In this document: positions 18,443 to 28,926 of the stretch, piece after piece
Layout of the letters: the number at the start of each line of letters is the position of its first letter
Position numbering within the stretch: the first letter of the stretch is position 1
Assembly (NCBI RefSeq): GCF_017876095.1
Contig: NZ_JAGINM010000003.1
Location: 375,491-439,490 of the forward strand
From: Azospirillum agricola
GTDB lineage: Bacteria; Pseudomonadota; Alphaproteobacteria; Azospirillales; Azospirillaceae
Length of the DNA stretch: 64,000 nt
Reading direction: 5' to 3'
Notes under the pieces: generated by a model
Told to the model about the DNA's origin: nothing
Database searches by the model: none
Seen by the model: only the letters and a program-made list of their open reading frames with translations
Position numbers and translations under genes: made by a program

Positions 18443-20203
18443 ATGATCGGGAACCTCAGCATCAAGGGTAAGATCGGCCTGATCCTGGCGGTCAGTCTGG
18501 TCGGCCTCACGGCGATGGTCGGCATCGCGCTCAGCAACATGCGCGACCAGATGTTCGCGGACCGCGAAGCCAAGGTGAAGAACCTGGTCGAGGTCGCCTA
18601 CGCCCTGGTCTCGCATTACGAAGCCGAGGCGAAGGCCGGCCGCCTGCCCGACGAACAGGCGCGGAAGGCGGCCTTGGCGGCGCTGTCGCAGCTCCGCTAC
18701 AACGCCACCGACTATTTCTTCGCGCTCGACGCCAATGGCATCACCGTGGCGCACGCCAACCCGCAGCAGGTCGGCAAGGACCTGACGGGCGCCAGGGATC
18801 CCAACGGCGTTCTCTTCGTCCGCGCCATGGTGGACACCGCCCGCGCCGCGCCGGAGGGCGGCTTCGTCCGCTATTCCTTCGCCAAGCCGGGAGGCGATCC
18901 CAACACGCCGCAGCCCAAGCTGGCCTATGTGCGCGCCTTCGCGCCATGGGGCTGGACGCTGTCCACCGGCATCTACATCGACGACGTGAACACCGCCTTC
19001 GCCACCGAGGCGTGGCGCCAGGGTCTCGTCAGCGCCGTGGTGATGCTGGCCGGGGTCCTGGCGACGCTGCTGATCGGGCGGGCGGTGGTGAAGCCGATCC
19101 CCGGCATGCAGGCGGCGATCGCCGCGGCCAGCGCCGGCGACCTGAGCGGCACCGCCGCGGTCGACGGCGACGACGAGATCGCCGCCATGGCCCGCGACTT
19201 CAACGGGCTGATCGGCACGCTGCGCGACAGCATTTCACGGGTTGGCGAGGCCAGCGCCTCGGTCTCCTCCGCCTCGGTGGAGCTGAACGCTTCGGCCGGC
19301 GACATGAGCCGCAACGCCGAGCGCATGAACGAGAAGGCCGACAGCATCACCCAGGCGGTGACCCAGGTGGTGCGCGCGGTCGGCGAACTGTCGACGGTGG
19401 CCGAGGAGCTGGCCGCCAACGCCGAGACCGTCGCCGCGGCCGCCGAGGAGATGGGCGCGTCGATCAGCGAGGTCGCCCGCCACGCCGCCGGCAGCGCGCA
19501 GGTGGCGCACCGCGCCTCGGCCGCCGCCGCGCAGGCCGGCAGCGTGTTGCAGGCCGCCGATGGCGCCATCAAGGAGGCGGTCGGCAACATGCGCGGGCTG
19601 GCGCAGGCCAGCACCGAGATCGGCCAGGTCATCAAGGTCATCTCCGACATCGCGCAGCAGACCAACCTGCTGGCCTTGAACGCCACCATCGAGGCGGCGC
19701 GGGCGGGCGAGGCCGGCAAGGGCTTCGCCGTGGTCGCCAACGAGGTGAAGAACCTCGCCACCCAGTCGGCAAGGGCCACCGAGGAGATCGAGCAGAAGAT
19801 CACCTCGACCCAGGAGCAGACGGAGAAGAGCGTCGTCTCCATCGACGAGGTGGCGCGCATGATGGAGCGGGTGAGCGGGACGCTCGCCTCGATCAACGAC
19901 GTCATCGGCGAGATCGACGAGATCGCCGCGTCGATCGCCCACGAGGTCCAGCAGCAGAGCGCCGCCACCGCCGAGATCGGCCGCAACGTCTCGCAGGTCG
20001 CCACCGCCGCCAAGGAGGTCGCCCGCGACACGGTGGAGACGTCGGGCCAGGCGCGGGTGGTGAAGGACGCCGTGGAGTTTCTCGCCCGCATCGCCGGCGA
20101 CACCGCCAGCGGCGCCACCCAGACCTCGGCCGCCGCCAATGAACTGGGCCGCCTCGCGACCGGGCTTGACGAGATGGTTTCGCGTTTCAAGCTGCGGGCG
20201 TAG
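18443..20203 (+). CDS. methyl-accepting chemotaxis protein with Cache sensor
   Basis: A 586-residue chemoreceptor. It has TM1 (about 10-30), a periplasmic single-Cache domain (about 35-190, with '[19 protein letters not shown]' and '[14 protein letters not shown]'), TM2 (about 195-215), HAMP, and a long cytoplasmic coiled coil. The MCP signalling tip is '[23 protein letters not shown]' in part. The C-terminus lacks an NWETF-type methyltransferase tether. Cache_2 receptors often sense small carboxylates, but the ligand here is unknown. The 268-bp upstream gap holds no gene and includes an AT-rich segment (18340-18400) likely to be the promoter. Confidence 0.93.
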   Translation: MIGNLSIKGKIGLILAVSLVGLTAMVGIALSNMRDQMFADREAKVKNLVEVAYALVSHYEAEAKAGRLPDEQARKAALAALSQLRYNATDYFFALDANGITVAHANPQQVGKDLTGARDPNGVLFVRAMVDTARAAPEGGFVRYSFAKPGGDPNTPQPKLAYVRAFAPWGWTLSTGIYIDDVNTAFATEAWRQGLVSAVVMLAGVLATLLIGRAVVKPIPGMQAAIAAASAGDLSGTAAVDGDDEIAAMARDFNGLIGTLRDSISRVGEASASVSSASVELNASAGDMSRNAERMNEKADSITQAVTQVVRAVGELSTVAEELAANAETVAAAAEEMGASISEVARHAAGSAQVAHRASAAAAQAGSVLQAADGAIKEAVGNMRGLAQASTEIGQVIKVISDIAQQTNLLALNATIEAARAGEAGKGFAVVANEVKNLATQSARATEEIEQKITSTQEQTEKSVVSIDEVARMMERVSGTLASINDVIGEIDEIAASIAHEVQQQSAATAEIGRNVSQVATAAKEVARDTVETSGQARVVKDAVEFLARIAGDTASGATQTSAAANELGRLATGLDEMVSRFKLRA

Positions 20204-20389
20204 GACGCCGGGCTCGCCACGTCCGGGCCGGCCGCCTCCCTCGCTTGCATCATGCCGTGGGGGCGGGCCGGCCGTAATCCTGGGTATGGCCGCCGTGAAA
20301 GGCCACGCGCCCCGCCTGGAAGCAGCGGAAGGAGCTGGTGTCCTGGGCGTCGGGAATCCGCTTCGACGGAAGGGGCCGGGCGGGACGCG

Positions 20390-22123
20390 TCACCGGGCGT
20401 GAAAGGACGCGATCTCCGGGGGCTGGGCCAGATCGCGGCGGGCGATGGCGACAGCTGCGTCCAGGGTATGGGCGAAGGCGACGCCGGGAGCGTTGCCCAG
20501 CCCCATCGCGTCGAGAACACGCTGGGGCTCCTTCGGCATGCCGGCAAGGACCACCGCCGTCTCCGTGCGACGGCAATGCTCGACCAGATCGGACAGCGCG
20601 CCGACGCCGGTCGCGTCGATCAAGGGAACGGCCCGCAGATCCAGGATGAAGATCTTCGGCGGGGGCCCGATCTGGTCGAGCACCTCGCTCAACCGGGTGG
20701 CCACCCCGAAAAAGAAGGGGCCGGTGATCCGGAACAGCACGGCGCCGTCAGGCAGGTCGGTCCGCGGATCGTAGACATCGCCGGCGGGCCGATCGAAATC
20801 ATCGGCATCCTCGTCGATCAGCCTGACCTGGTTCTGGATTTCGACGGCCTGGGCCATGCGGTGCATGAAGGCCAGGGCGGCGACCACCACTCCCACCTCG
20901 ATGGCCACGGTCAGGTCGACCAGCACGGTCAGCCCGAAGGTCAGCAGCAGCGCCGCCCGGTCCGCCAGCGGCGCAGACATCAGATGCCGGAAGCGCTCGA
21001 CCTCGCTCATGTTCCAGGCGACCACGACCAGCACCGCGGCCAGGCTGGCCAGCGGCACGAAGGACGCCAGCGGCGCCAGGGCGAGCATGAAGGCGAGCAG
21101 GAAAACCGCGTGCAGCATGCCGGCGAGCGGCGAACGGGCACCGGAACGGATGTTGGTCGCGGTGCGCGCGATGGCGCCGGTGGCGGGCAGCCCGCCGAAC
21201 AGTCCGGAGGCGATGTTGGCGATGCCCTGGGCGACCAGCTCGCAGTTCGAGCGGTGGCGGCGTCCGGTCAGGCCGTCGGCGACGACGGCCGACAGCAGCG
21301 ATTCCACGCCCGCCAGGAAGGCGATGGTGAAGGCGCTGGGGACGAGCTCAGGAATGCGCGACCAAGGTACGCTGGGCCAGGCCGGCACCGGCAATGAGCT
21401 GGGAATGCCGCCGAAGCGCGAGCCGATGGTGTCGACGGGCAGGCCGAGCGTCCAGACGGCCAAGGCGCCGCCGCCCACGGCGACGAGGAAGCCGGGCAAC
21501 CGCGGGGCGAAGCGCCGCAGCCCGAGGATGACGGCCAGCGACCCGGCGGCGACCGCCAGGGTGAGCGGGTCCAGACTGTCGCGGTGCTCCCAGAACGCCA
21601 GCCATTTCGCGAGGAACTCGGCGGGGACCGTCTCGATGTCCAGGCCGAACAGATCCTTCACCTGGCTTGAGAAGATGATGACGGCGATGCCGGCGGTGAA
21701 GCCGGTCACGACCGGCTGCGGGATGTATTTGATCCAGGTGCCGAGCCGAAGGAACCCCGCGGCGACCAGCATGGCCCCCGCCATCAGGGTGGCGACCACC
21801 AGCCCGTCGAAGCCATGCTGGGCGATGACGTTGAAGACGACGACGACGAAGGCGCCGGTCGGACCGCCGATCTGAAAGCGGCTGCCGCCCAGGGCGGAGA
21901 TCAGGAAGCCGGCGATGATGGCGGTGTAGAGCCCCTTGTCGGGCGTCGTGCCCGAGGCGATCGCCAAGGCCATGGCGAGCGGAAGGGCGACGATGGCAAC
22001 GGTCAGCCCGGCGACGACGTCGTTCCGCAGGGCCGCCGGACCATAGCCCTGGCGGAGCACGGTGATGAGCTTCGGCACGAACAGGTGCCAATGTGGTGTG
22101 GGTTTGGAGGCCGCTCCCGTCAT
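20390..22123 (-). CDS. SulP family anion transporter with STAS domain
   Basis: A 577-residue inner-membrane SulP permease with 10-14 TM segments. It has the family segment 'DVVAGLTVAIVALPLAMALAIASG' near the N-terminus and a C-terminal STAS domain (about 440-560, with 'LDLRAVPLIDATGVGAL'). Family substrates are sulfate, bicarbonate, molybdate or dicarboxylates; this one cannot be assigned. The STAS position usually occupied by a phosphorylatable Ser/Thr is Thr here. The gene lies 31 bp downstream of a small XRE regulator on the same strand, which may regulate it. Confidence 0.92.
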   Translation of the reverse strand: MTGAASKPTPHWHLFVPKLITVLRQGYGPAALRNDVVAGLTVAIVALPLAMALAIASGTTPDKGLYTAIIAGFLISALGGSRFQIGGPTGAFVVVVFNVIAQHGFDGLVVATLMAGAMLVAAGFLRLGTWIKYIPQPVVTGFTAGIAVIIFSSQVKDLFGLDIETVPAEFLAKWLAFWEHRDSLDPLTLAVAAGSLAVILGLRRFAPRLPGFLVAVGGGALAVWTLGLPVDTIGSRFGGIPSSLPVPAWPSVPWSRIPELVPSAFTIAFLAGVESLLSAVVADGLTGRRHRSNCELVAQGIANIASGLFGGLPATGAIARTATNIRSGARSPLAGMLHAVFLLAFMLALAPLASFVPLASLAAVLVVVAWNMSEVERFRHLMSAPLADRAALLLTFGLTVLVDLTVAIEVGVVVAALAFMHRMAQAVEIQNQVRLIDEDADDFDRPAGDVYDPRTDLPDGAVLFRITGPFFFGVATRLSEVLDQIGPPPKIFILDLRAVPLIDATGVGALSDLVEHCRRTETAVVLAGMPKEPQRVLDAMGLGNAPGVAFAHTLDAAVAIARRDLAQPPEIASFHAR

Positions 22124-22154
22124 GCGCTATCTCCAGAGAGGATGGAGCCTGGGG

Positions 22155-22466
22155 TCAACGCTTCGCCGTGATGGGTTCCACGGGGGCCGCGTCCGTGGCC
22201 TTGGCGGCCGGTTTCCGGTCCACCGCCCTGAAACGGACGCCGCGCCCGCTGCCCTGGCTCGGCGTGTTCTCCCCGATCAGTTCGATTCCCGCCGCTTCGA
22301 GCGCGCTGACCACCTTGACCAGGGTATCGACGATGCCGCGGACGTTGCCCCCGCTCGCCTCCATGCGCTGGATGGTCGGCAGCGACACGCCGGCGGCCTC
22401 GGCCAGGGTTTTCTGGTCGATGCCGAGGAGCGCCCGCGCGGCTCTCAACTGGGGTCCCGTTATCAT
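22155..22466 (-). CDS. small XRE family HTH regulator
   Basis: A 103-residue DNA-binding protein whose first ~70 residues are a Cro/C1 HTH ('LRAARALLGIDQKTLAEAAGVSLPTIQRME'), followed by 'VSALEAAGIELIGEN' and a basic tail. The start at 22466 was preferred because it begins just before the HTH; the frame could extend 20 residues further, but that extension does not look like the family. It is co-directional with and 31 bp upstream of the SulP gene. Similar small XRE proteins often sit beside transporter genes in this group. Confidence 0.8.
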   Translation of the reverse strand: MITGPQLRAARALLGIDQKTLAEAAGVSLPTIQRMEASGGNVRGIVDTLVKVVSALEAAGIELIGENTPSQGSGRGVRFRAVDRKPAAKATDAAPVEPITAKR

Positions 22467-22532
22467 GGTCTGCTCTTCATGTCCCGAGCTGCCGTATCGC
22501 CACTTTAGACGGTAGGAGTGATGCATGGAACA

Positions 22533-23456
22533 TCACAATTGCGGTTTCGTGATGTCGGTCTTGCCCCCCTTCGTCGGGAACACCCTGGCGCAGAGGAAGT
22601 CCACCAGCGCCCGTACCTTCGGCGAGGGATGCTTGCTCGCCGGCCACAGCACGTGGAAGAGGCCGGTGCGCTCGACGTGATCGGTCAGGATCGGTACCAG
22701 CCGTCCATCGGCCAGTGGCTCGCGGATGGCGAAGTCCGGCAGGAAGGCGATTCCCAGCCCTTGCAGCGCGAAGCAAACGCGCGTCTCGATGTTGTTGCAG
22801 ATCATTGAGGTGGGCAGTTGCAGTTCGGGCTCGCCGGGCGTCTGCCGCAGCGCCCAGACCTCCAGCTTGCCGCTGTTGGGAAAGCGGTAGTGCAGGCAGG
22901 TTTGCTGAAGCAGATCGGCGGGGGTTCGCGGCATGCCCCGCCGCGCCAGGTAGTCCGGCGAGGCGACCAGATGCATCTGGAAGCTGCCAAGCCGACGCGC
23001 CGACAGCCGCGAATCGGCCGGCTCGCCCGTGCGCACCACGGCGTCGAAGCCTTCCTCGATGACGTCGACCATGCGGTCGGTGAAATCCAGGTCCAATTCT
23101 ATCGCCGGATAGGCGCGCATGAACTCGCCGAGCACTGGCAGCACCAGCGAGCTGACCAGCGGCAGGCTCACCCGCAGGCGGCCGCGCGGCGCGGCCGTGA
23201 GCTGCGACAGCTCCAGCTCCGCGGCTTCGATCTCGGCCAGGATGCGACGGCTTCGCTCCAGGAACAGCGTGCCCTCGGCCGTCAAGGTGACGCTGCGCGT
23301 GCTGCGATGGAACAGCCGCACGCCCAGCTTCTCCTCCAGCCGCGCCACGCTCTTGCCCACCGCCGAGGCCGACACGCCCAGCAGCCGGCCAGCGGCGACG
23401 AAGCTGCGGGTTTCGGCGACCTGCACGAACACCATGAAGCCGTTCAGGCTGTCCAT
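22533..23456 (-). CDS. LysR family transcriptional regulator
   Basis: A 307-residue LTTR with an N-terminal winged HTH ('VQVAETRSFVAAGRLLGVSASAVGKSVARLE') and a C-terminal effector domain ('GRLRVSLPLVSSLVLPVLGEFM'). I chose the start at 23456 (MDSLNGF); 14 further codons upstream are open but not family-like. It is divergent from a serine hydrolase/MFS pair over a ~125-bp AT-rich gap and probably regulates that pair. The effector is unknown. Confidence 0.9.
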   Translation of the reverse strand: MDSLNGFMVFVQVAETRSFVAAGRLLGVSASAVGKSVARLEEKLGVRLFHRSTRSVTLTAEGTLFLERSRRILAEIEAAELELSQLTAAPRGRLRVSLPLVSSLVLPVLGEFMRAYPAIELDLDFTDRMVDVIEEGFDAVVRTGEPADSRLSARRLGSFQMHLVASPDYLARRGMPRTPADLLQQTCLHYRFPNSGKLEVWALRQTPGEPELQLPTSMICNNIETRVCFALQGLGIAFLPDFAIREPLADGRLVPILTDHVERTGLFHVLWPASKHPSPKVRALVDFLCARVFPTKGGKTDITKPQL

Positions 23457-23580
23457 GATCGGCTTCCCCGGAGCAATTACGGACTTCTTGTTCCGCACAA
23501 CAAGGAAATACAGCCTACTTTTTCTTTAATCGAGAGATTTCTATCGTCGGGGCATTGCCAATCGCATTGAGGCACCCGCC

Positions 23581-24771
23581 ATGACGAACCCGCCCTTTCC
23601 TCCGCATCACGCTGTTCCGTCCACCCGTCTGTCGGCCCGCGTCCAGGCCGTCGTCCAGCAGGCGATCGACGACCGGCGACTGGTCGGTGCCGTTGTTCTG
23701 GTCGCCCGTGACGGCCAACCGATCCACCAGCAGGCCGCTGGTCTGGCCGACCGCGAAAGCGCGCGGCCGCTGACCGTCGGGACGGTGTTCCGGCTGGCCT
23801 CGGCGAGCAAGCCCATCGTCGCCACCGCCGCGCTGGTTCTGGTGGCGCAGGGACGGCTCGACCTGGACGCCGGCATCGACACCTGGTTGCCCGACTTCCG
23901 CCCCTCGCTGCCCGACGGCCGCCCGGCGCGCATCACGGTGCGGCAGCTGCTCAGCCACACGGCGGGGCTCGGCTACCGCTTCCTCGAAGCCGACGCGAAT
24001 GGCCCCTACGCTCAGGCAGGCGTGTCGGATGGCATGGATGCGTCCGGCATCACCCTTGAGGAAAATCTGCGTCGGCTCGCCAGCAAGCCGCTGCTGTACG
24101 AGCCGGGCACGGCCTGGGGCTATTCACTGGCAACCGACGTGCTGGGCGCGCTGATTGCGCGCGTCGACGGCGCGCCGCTGGACGAGGCCGTGAAGCGGCT
24201 GGTGACCGGCCCGCTTGGCATGGCTGAAACCGGCTTCGCCGTCCGCGATCCCCGGCGCGTGGCAACCGCCTATGTGAACGATGCGCCGCAACCGCACCGG
24301 CTGGCCGAGGGCGAGACGGTTTCGCCCTTCGAGGGCGCCGTCGGCATCGCCTACAGCCCGGCCCGCATCTTCGACAGGTCGGCGTTCCCGTCGGGGGGCG
24401 CCGGCATGGCGGGCACCGCCGGGGATTTCCTGCGCCTGCTGGAAACCCTGCGCCAGGGCGGCGGCGCGCTGCTGCCCGGCGAACTGATCGGGGAGATGGG
24501 GCGGGACCAGACCGGCGGGATGGAGCTGCCCAACGCTCCGGGTTTCGGCTTCGGCTTGGGCTTTTCGGTGCTGCGCGACCCTCGGCTCGCCGCATCGCCG
24601 GAGTCGCCGGGCACCTGGCGGTGGGGCGGCGCCTACGGCCATTCCTGGTTCGTGGATCGGGCGCGGGGCCTGAGCGTCGTCGCCTTCACCAACACGCTGT
24701 ACGAGGGCATGTCCGGGCGCTTCGTCACGGATCTGCGCGATGCGGTTTACGGCGCGCCGGAGGTTCGGTGA
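23581..24771 (+). CDS. serine hydrolase, beta-lactamase class C / esterase family
   Basis: A 396-residue serine hydrolase of the beta-lactamase/EstB-like group. The nucleophile motif is S74-x-x-K77 in 'RLASASKPIV', with 'LLSHTAGLGYRF' and a Tyr motif near 'WGYSLATDVLG'. No signal peptide is visible, which favours an intracellular esterase over a secreted beta-lactamase. Its stop overlaps the MFS start (ATGA), so hydrolase and exporter are translationally coupled. The divergent LysR regulator suggests induction by a small molecule. Confidence 0.88.
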   Translation: MTNPPFPPHHAVPSTRLSARVQAVVQQAIDDRRLVGAVVLVARDGQPIHQQAAGLADRESARPLTVGTVFRLASASKPIVATAALVLVAQGRLDLDAGIDTWLPDFRPSLPDGRPARITVRQLLSHTAGLGYRFLEADANGPYAQAGVSDGMDASGITLEENLRRLASKPLLYEPGTAWGYSLATDVLGALIARVDGAPLDEAVKRLVTGPLGMAETGFAVRDPRRVATAYVNDAPQPHRLAEGETVSPFEGAVGIAYSPARIFDRSAFPSGGAGMAGTAGDFLRLLETLRQGGGALLPGELIGEMGRDQTGGMELPNAPGFGFGLGFSVLRDPRLAASPESPGTWRWGGAYGHSWFVDRARGLSVVAFTNTLYEGMSGRFVTDLRDAVYGAPEVR

Positions 24772-25970
24772 TGACGGTCGCCGGCAATGACCGCCTGCCG
24801 TTGGCGTCCCTGCTGGCGCTGGCGATGGCGGCCTTCATCACCATCCTGACCGAAGCGCTGCCGGCCGGACTGCTGCCGCAAATGGCGCAGGGGCTGGCGG
24901 TGTCCGAGGCCTGGGTCGGCCAGACGGTCACGATCTATGCCATCGGCTCCCTGGTGGCGGCGATTCCGCTGACCGCGGCCACGCAGGGCGTGCGCCGCCG
25001 CCCGTTGCTGTTGACGGCCATCGCGGGCTTCGTCGTCGCCAACACCGTCACGACGCTGTCCGGCAGCTACGCGCTGACGATGGTGGCGCGCTTTCTGGCG
25101 GGCGTGTCGGCCGGGTTGCTGTGGGCGCTGCTGGCCGGCTATGCCGCGCGCATGGTGCCCGAGCGGCAGAAGGGCCGCGCCATCGCCATCGCGATGGTCG
25201 GCACCCCGCTGGCGCTGTCGCTGGGTGTGCCGGCCGGCACCTTCCTCGGCGGCCTGCTGGGGTGGCGGACGTGCTTCGGCCTCATGAGCGCCCTGGCGCT
25301 GCTGCTCATCCTTTGGGTGCGCGTGGCGGTGCCGGATTTCGCCGGGCAGGCGGCGGGGGAGCGGCTTTCGCTGGGGCGTGTCTTCACCCTGGACGGTGTG
25401 CGTCCGGTGCTGTTCGCGGTGCTGGCCTTCGTGCTGGCGCACAACATCCTCTACACCTACATCGCACCGTTCCTGGCGGCGGCGGGCATGGCCGAGCGGA
25501 CGGATCTGGTGCTGCTGGTGTTCGGCGCCGCCTCGCTGCCGGGCATCTGGATCATCGGCGTGCTGATCGACCGCCATCTGCGCGCGCTGACGCTCGCCAG
25601 CACGGCCGTGTTCGGCTTGGCCGCGCTGGCGCTCGGGATGGCGGGTGGGGTGCCGGCCGTGGTGTTCGGGGCGGTGACCGCCTGGGGCCTGGCCTTCGGC
25701 GGCGCGGCGACGCTGTTCCAGACGGCGCTGGCGAAAGCGGCGGGAGACGCCGCGGACGTCGCGCAGTCCATGCTGGTCACCGCCTGGAACACGGCGATCG
25801 CCGGCGGCGGCATCGTTGGCGGCCTGCTGCTCGGACGGCTGGGCGTCGGTGCGTTCGCGCCGGCCTTGCTGGTGTTGCTGACGGCGACGCTGGTGGTGGT
25901 GTGGGTGGCCGGTTCCCGGGACGACTCGCGTCAGCCCCGGCCGGGAAGCATCAAACAGCGGTATCGCTGA
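24771..25970 (+). CDS. MFS transporter (AraJ/drug efflux type)
   Basis: A 399-residue major facilitator of the DHA1/AraJ type with about 12 TM helices ('LAMAAFITILTEALPAGLLP' as TM1 and 'GSYALTMVARFLAGVSAGLLWALLAGY' around TM4). The start ATG at 24771 overlaps the hydrolase stop; the open frame further upstream is only an overlap of that gene. Likely function is efflux of a small hydrophobic or sugar-like compound linked to the hydrolase. The substrate is unknown. Confidence 0.9.
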   Translation: MTVAGNDRLPLASLLALAMAAFITILTEALPAGLLPQMAQGLAVSEAWVGQTVTIYAIGSLVAAIPLTAATQGVRRRPLLLTAIAGFVVANTVTTLSGSYALTMVARFLAGVSAGLLWALLAGYAARMVPERQKGRAIAIAMVGTPLALSLGVPAGTFLGGLLGWRTCFGLMSALALLLILWVRVAVPDFAGQAAGERLSLGRVFTLDGVRPVLFAVLAFVLAHNILYTYIAPFLAAAGMAERTDLVLLVFGAASLPGIWIIGVLIDRHLRALTLASTAVFGLAALALGMAGGVPAVVFGAVTAWGLAFGGAATLFQTALAKAAGDAADVAQSMLVTAWNTAIAGGGIVGGLLLGRLGVGAFAPALLVLLTATLVVVWVAGSRDDSRQPRPGSIKQRYR

Positions 25971-26178
25971 TGCTTCTTCACGGTTGCCTGGAAGGGGTCG
26001 GTCATTTCGACGCACTGGTGGCGTGCATGGAAAAATGTCCCTTGCGTTCCGCGTGTTGCGAACGGCCCCGTCCCGTCGGCGGCGAAGGCCCGACGGCGGT
26101 CTAACCCGTTCGCAGCATTCCCCTGTCCCGGCCGTTCCTCTAATGTGGGGATCGCCGCCTGGCCCGGAGGGCAAGCCG

Positions 26179-28755
26179 TTGGTCGAGGACAGCGTCACCG
26201 ACGAAAGCTGGAGCCGGCAGCCGATCGCGGCCGTCCTGGAGACGCTGGGCGCGACCCCCGCCGGGCTGAGCCGAACCGAGGTGGAGGCCCGCCGTCGACG
26301 GCACGGTTTGAACCAGCCGCGGGCGCCCCGGCGCCGCCCATTGTGGTTGCGGTTCCTGACCCGCTTCCTGAGCCCGCTGGTGCTGATCCTTCTGTTCGCC
26401 AGCGGCCTGTCGGCGGCCACCGGCAACCTCGCCAGCTTCGTGATCGTCCTCGTCATGGTCGTGCTCAGCGTCACCTTGGACTTTGTTCAGGAAATGCGGG
26501 CCGAGAACGCCGTGGAGGCGTTGCGCCGCACGGTCGCCGTGCGTGTCCAGGTGCGCCGGGACGGCGTGGAGGTGTCGGAGCCGGCGGATCAACTGGTCCC
26601 CGGCGACGTGGTGCGCCTGGCCGCCGGCGATCTGGTTCCAGCCGACGGCCGCCTCCTTGAAGCGCGCGACTTGTTCGTCAACCAGGCCATGCTGACCGGG
26701 GAGCCCTACCCGGTGGAAAAGCGCGCCGCCGCCCCGGCCGGCGATGCCGGCGATGCCGGCGAGGCACCGGCCGCCGTCTTCATGGGGACCTCGGTCATCA
26801 GCGGCAGCGCCGTCGCCGTGGTCTGCCGGACCGGCGACGCGACGGCCTTCGGCCAGTTGAGCGGCACGCTCCAGGCGCCTCCGCCGCCCACCGCATTCGA
26901 GCTGGGCATCCGCCAGTTCGGCTTCCTCATCCTGCGCCTGACGATCTTCCTGGTGCTGTTCGTGCTGGCGGTGAACGTGCTGTTCCACCGGCCCTGGCTG
27001 GAGTCCCTGATGTTCGCCCTGGCGTTGGCGGTCGGGCTGACGCCGGAACTGCTGCCGATGATCGTCACCGTCACGCTGGCGCGCGGGGCGATGCGGCTGG
27101 CAAAGCGCCGGGTCATCGTCAAGCGGCTGGCCGCCATGCACAACGTCGGCGCCATGGACGTGCTGTGCACCGACAAGACCGGGACGCTGACCGAGGCGAC
27201 GATCCGGATGGTCCGGCACCTGGATTTCCGCGGCGCGGAGAATGAGCGGGTCTTCCGTCTCGCCTATCTGAACAGCCATTTCGAGAGCGGCATCAAAAGC
27301 CCGCTGGACGAGGCGATTCTCGCGTTCCGCGACCTGGATGTGTCCAAGTGGCGCAAGATCGACGAGGTGCCGTTCGACTTCGAGCGGCGGCGCGTCTCCG
27401 TGCTGGTCGGCGATGGCGCGGAGCGGCTGCTGGTGGTCAAGGGGGCGCCGGAGGACGTGCTGCGGCAGTCCACCCATTACGAGGGGGAGGGGGGTGTCGA
27501 GCGGCCGCTCGACCCGGCGGCGCGGGCGGAGCTGGACGCCCTGTTCCAGAGGCTGGGGGAGGACGGGTTCCGGGTGCTGGCGATCGCCTCCAAGGCGATG
27601 GGGCCGGAGCACGCCTCCGCCGCGCTGGGAGACGAGAGCGAACTGGCCTTCGCCGGCTACGCGGTCTTCCTCGATCCGCCCAAGGCGAGCGCGATGACGG
27701 CGCTCCATGAACTGACCGGAGCCGGGGTGGCCGTGCGCATCCTGACCGGCGACAACGAGCGGGTGACCCGGCATGTCTGCGCCGAACTGGGCCTGACCGT
27801 CACCGGCCTGATCACCGGGGACGATCTGCGGGCGATGAGCGAGGAGGCGCTGCGCGCCCGCCTTCCCAAGGTCAACGTGTTCTGCCGGGTGACGCCGGCG
27901 CAGAAGGAGCGCGTGCTTCTGGCCTTCAAGCGCTCCGGCCGGGTGGTCGGTTTCCTCGGCGACGGCATCAACGACGCCTCGGCCCTCCATGCCGCCGATG
28001 TCGGCATTTCGGTGGACAGCGCCGCCGACGTCGCGAAGGAGGCCGCCGGCCTCATCCTGCTCGAACAGGATCTGTCGGTGGTGCATGAGGCGGTGATGGA
28101 AGGGCGCCGGACGGTGCAGAACGTCACCAAATACATCCTGATGGGAAGCAGTTCGAATTTCGGCAACATGTTCAGCATGGCGGGGGCCTCGCTGTTCCTG
28201 CCCTTCCTGCCAATGCTGCCGACCCAGGTGCTGCTCAACAACCTGCTGTACGATGCGTCGGAGGCCGGCGTCCCGCTCGACACTGTGGAGGCGGAGGCGC
28301 TGGCCCTGCCGGCGCAGTGGGACCTGCGGCTGATCCAGCGCTTCATGCTGGTGCTGGGCCCGGTCAGCTCGCTGTTCGATTTCCTGACCTTCTACGCCCT
28401 GCTTCACCTGTTCGACGCCGGCGAGGGGCTGTTCCAGACCGGCTGGTTCGTGGAGAGTCTCGCCACCCAGGTCCTGGTCATCTTCGTGATCCGCACCCGC
28501 CGCAGCCCTTGGCGCAGCCGGCCCAACGCGGCGCTGGCCGGGTTGACGCTGGGGGTGGCCGTCATCGGCGCGCTGTTGCCGCTGACCCCGTTGGCGTCCT
28601 TCTTCGGCTTCGTGGCTCCGCCGGCGTCCTTTTATCTGTTCCTTGTGGCCGCCGTCGTCACCTATCTGGTCCTCGTGGAGATCGTCAAGCGGCTGTTCTT
28701 CCGCTATGTCGCGCCACGGCCCGGCGTGCCGCGCCGGGCCGCGTCGCGGCGCTGA
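26179..28755 (+). CDS. mgtA: magnesium-translocating P-type ATPase (type IIIB)
   Basis: A P3B ATPase importing Mg2+ across the inner membrane. The N-terminal cation-ATPase domain ('SWSRQPIAAVLETLGATPAGLS') is followed by TM1-2, an actuator domain, the TM4 motif 'GLTPELLPMIVTVTLARGA' characteristic of MgtA, phosphorylation site D332 in 'CTDKTGTLTE', 'GFLGDGINDASAL', and C-terminal TM helices with 'NNLLYDASE'. I chose a TTG start at 26179 (858 residues) because GGAGG lies 8 bases upstream. An ATG at 26143 without a Shine-Dalgarno is the alternative. The ~200 bp upstream show no recognisable Mg-responsive leader. Confidence 0.92.
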   Translation: MVEDSVTDESWSRQPIAAVLETLGATPAGLSRTEVEARRRRHGLNQPRAPRRRPLWLRFLTRFLSPLVLILLFASGLSAATGNLASFVIVLVMVVLSVTLDFVQEMRAENAVEALRRTVAVRVQVRRDGVEVSEPADQLVPGDVVRLAAGDLVPADGRLLEARDLFVNQAMLTGEPYPVEKRAAAPAGDAGDAGEAPAAVFMGTSVISGSAVAVVCRTGDATAFGQLSGTLQAPPPPTAFELGIRQFGFLILRLTIFLVLFVLAVNVLFHRPWLESLMFALALAVGLTPELLPMIVTVTLARGAMRLAKRRVIVKRLAAMHNVGAMDVLCTDKTGTLTEATIRMVRHLDFRGAENERVFRLAYLNSHFESGIKSPLDEAILAFRDLDVSKWRKIDEVPFDFERRRVSVLVGDGAERLLVVKGAPEDVLRQSTHYEGEGGVERPLDPAARAELDALFQRLGEDGFRVLAIASKAMGPEHASAALGDESELAFAGYAVFLDPPKASAMTALHELTGAGVAVRILTGDNERVTRHVCAELGLTVTGLITGDDLRAMSEEALRARLPKVNVFCRVTPAQKERVLLAFKRSGRVVGFLGDGINDASALHAADVGISVDSAADVAKEAAGLILLEQDLSVVHEAVMEGRRTVQNVTKYILMGSSSNFGNMFSMAGASLFLPFLPMLPTQVLLNNLLYDASEAGVPLDTVEAEALALPAQWDLRLIQRFMLVLGPVSSLFDFLTFYALLHLFDAGEGLFQTGWFVESLATQVLVIFVIRTRRSPWRSRPNAALAGLTLGVAVIGALLPLTPLASFFGFVAPPASFYLFLVAAVVTYLVLVEIVKRLFFRYVAPRPGVPRRAASRR

Positions 28756-28926
28756 TCCCGCGGTCTTCTCATGCGCGCGACGCGCAAGAGGCAACGGACG
28801 GCCTGCGCTCGGCTGCGACTTCGGCCGCGTCCCGGCGAACGGTCTTGGCCGTGTTGCCATCGAACCGGGCCGCCGGCCCCCGGGGATGCCGGCGGCGCCG
28901 TCCACGGGGCCGGATCGGGCGGCTGA

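Noticed and set aside
26737..26762. Tandem GGCGATGCC repeat in the Mg ATPase gene
   Set aside because: In-frame Gly-Asp-Ala repeat in a surface loop; ordinary slippage in GC-rich DNA.
26140..28905. A 921-codon minus-strand frame opposite the Mg ATPase
   Set aside because: Antisense shadow in a GC-rich gene; composition is biased and motif-free.
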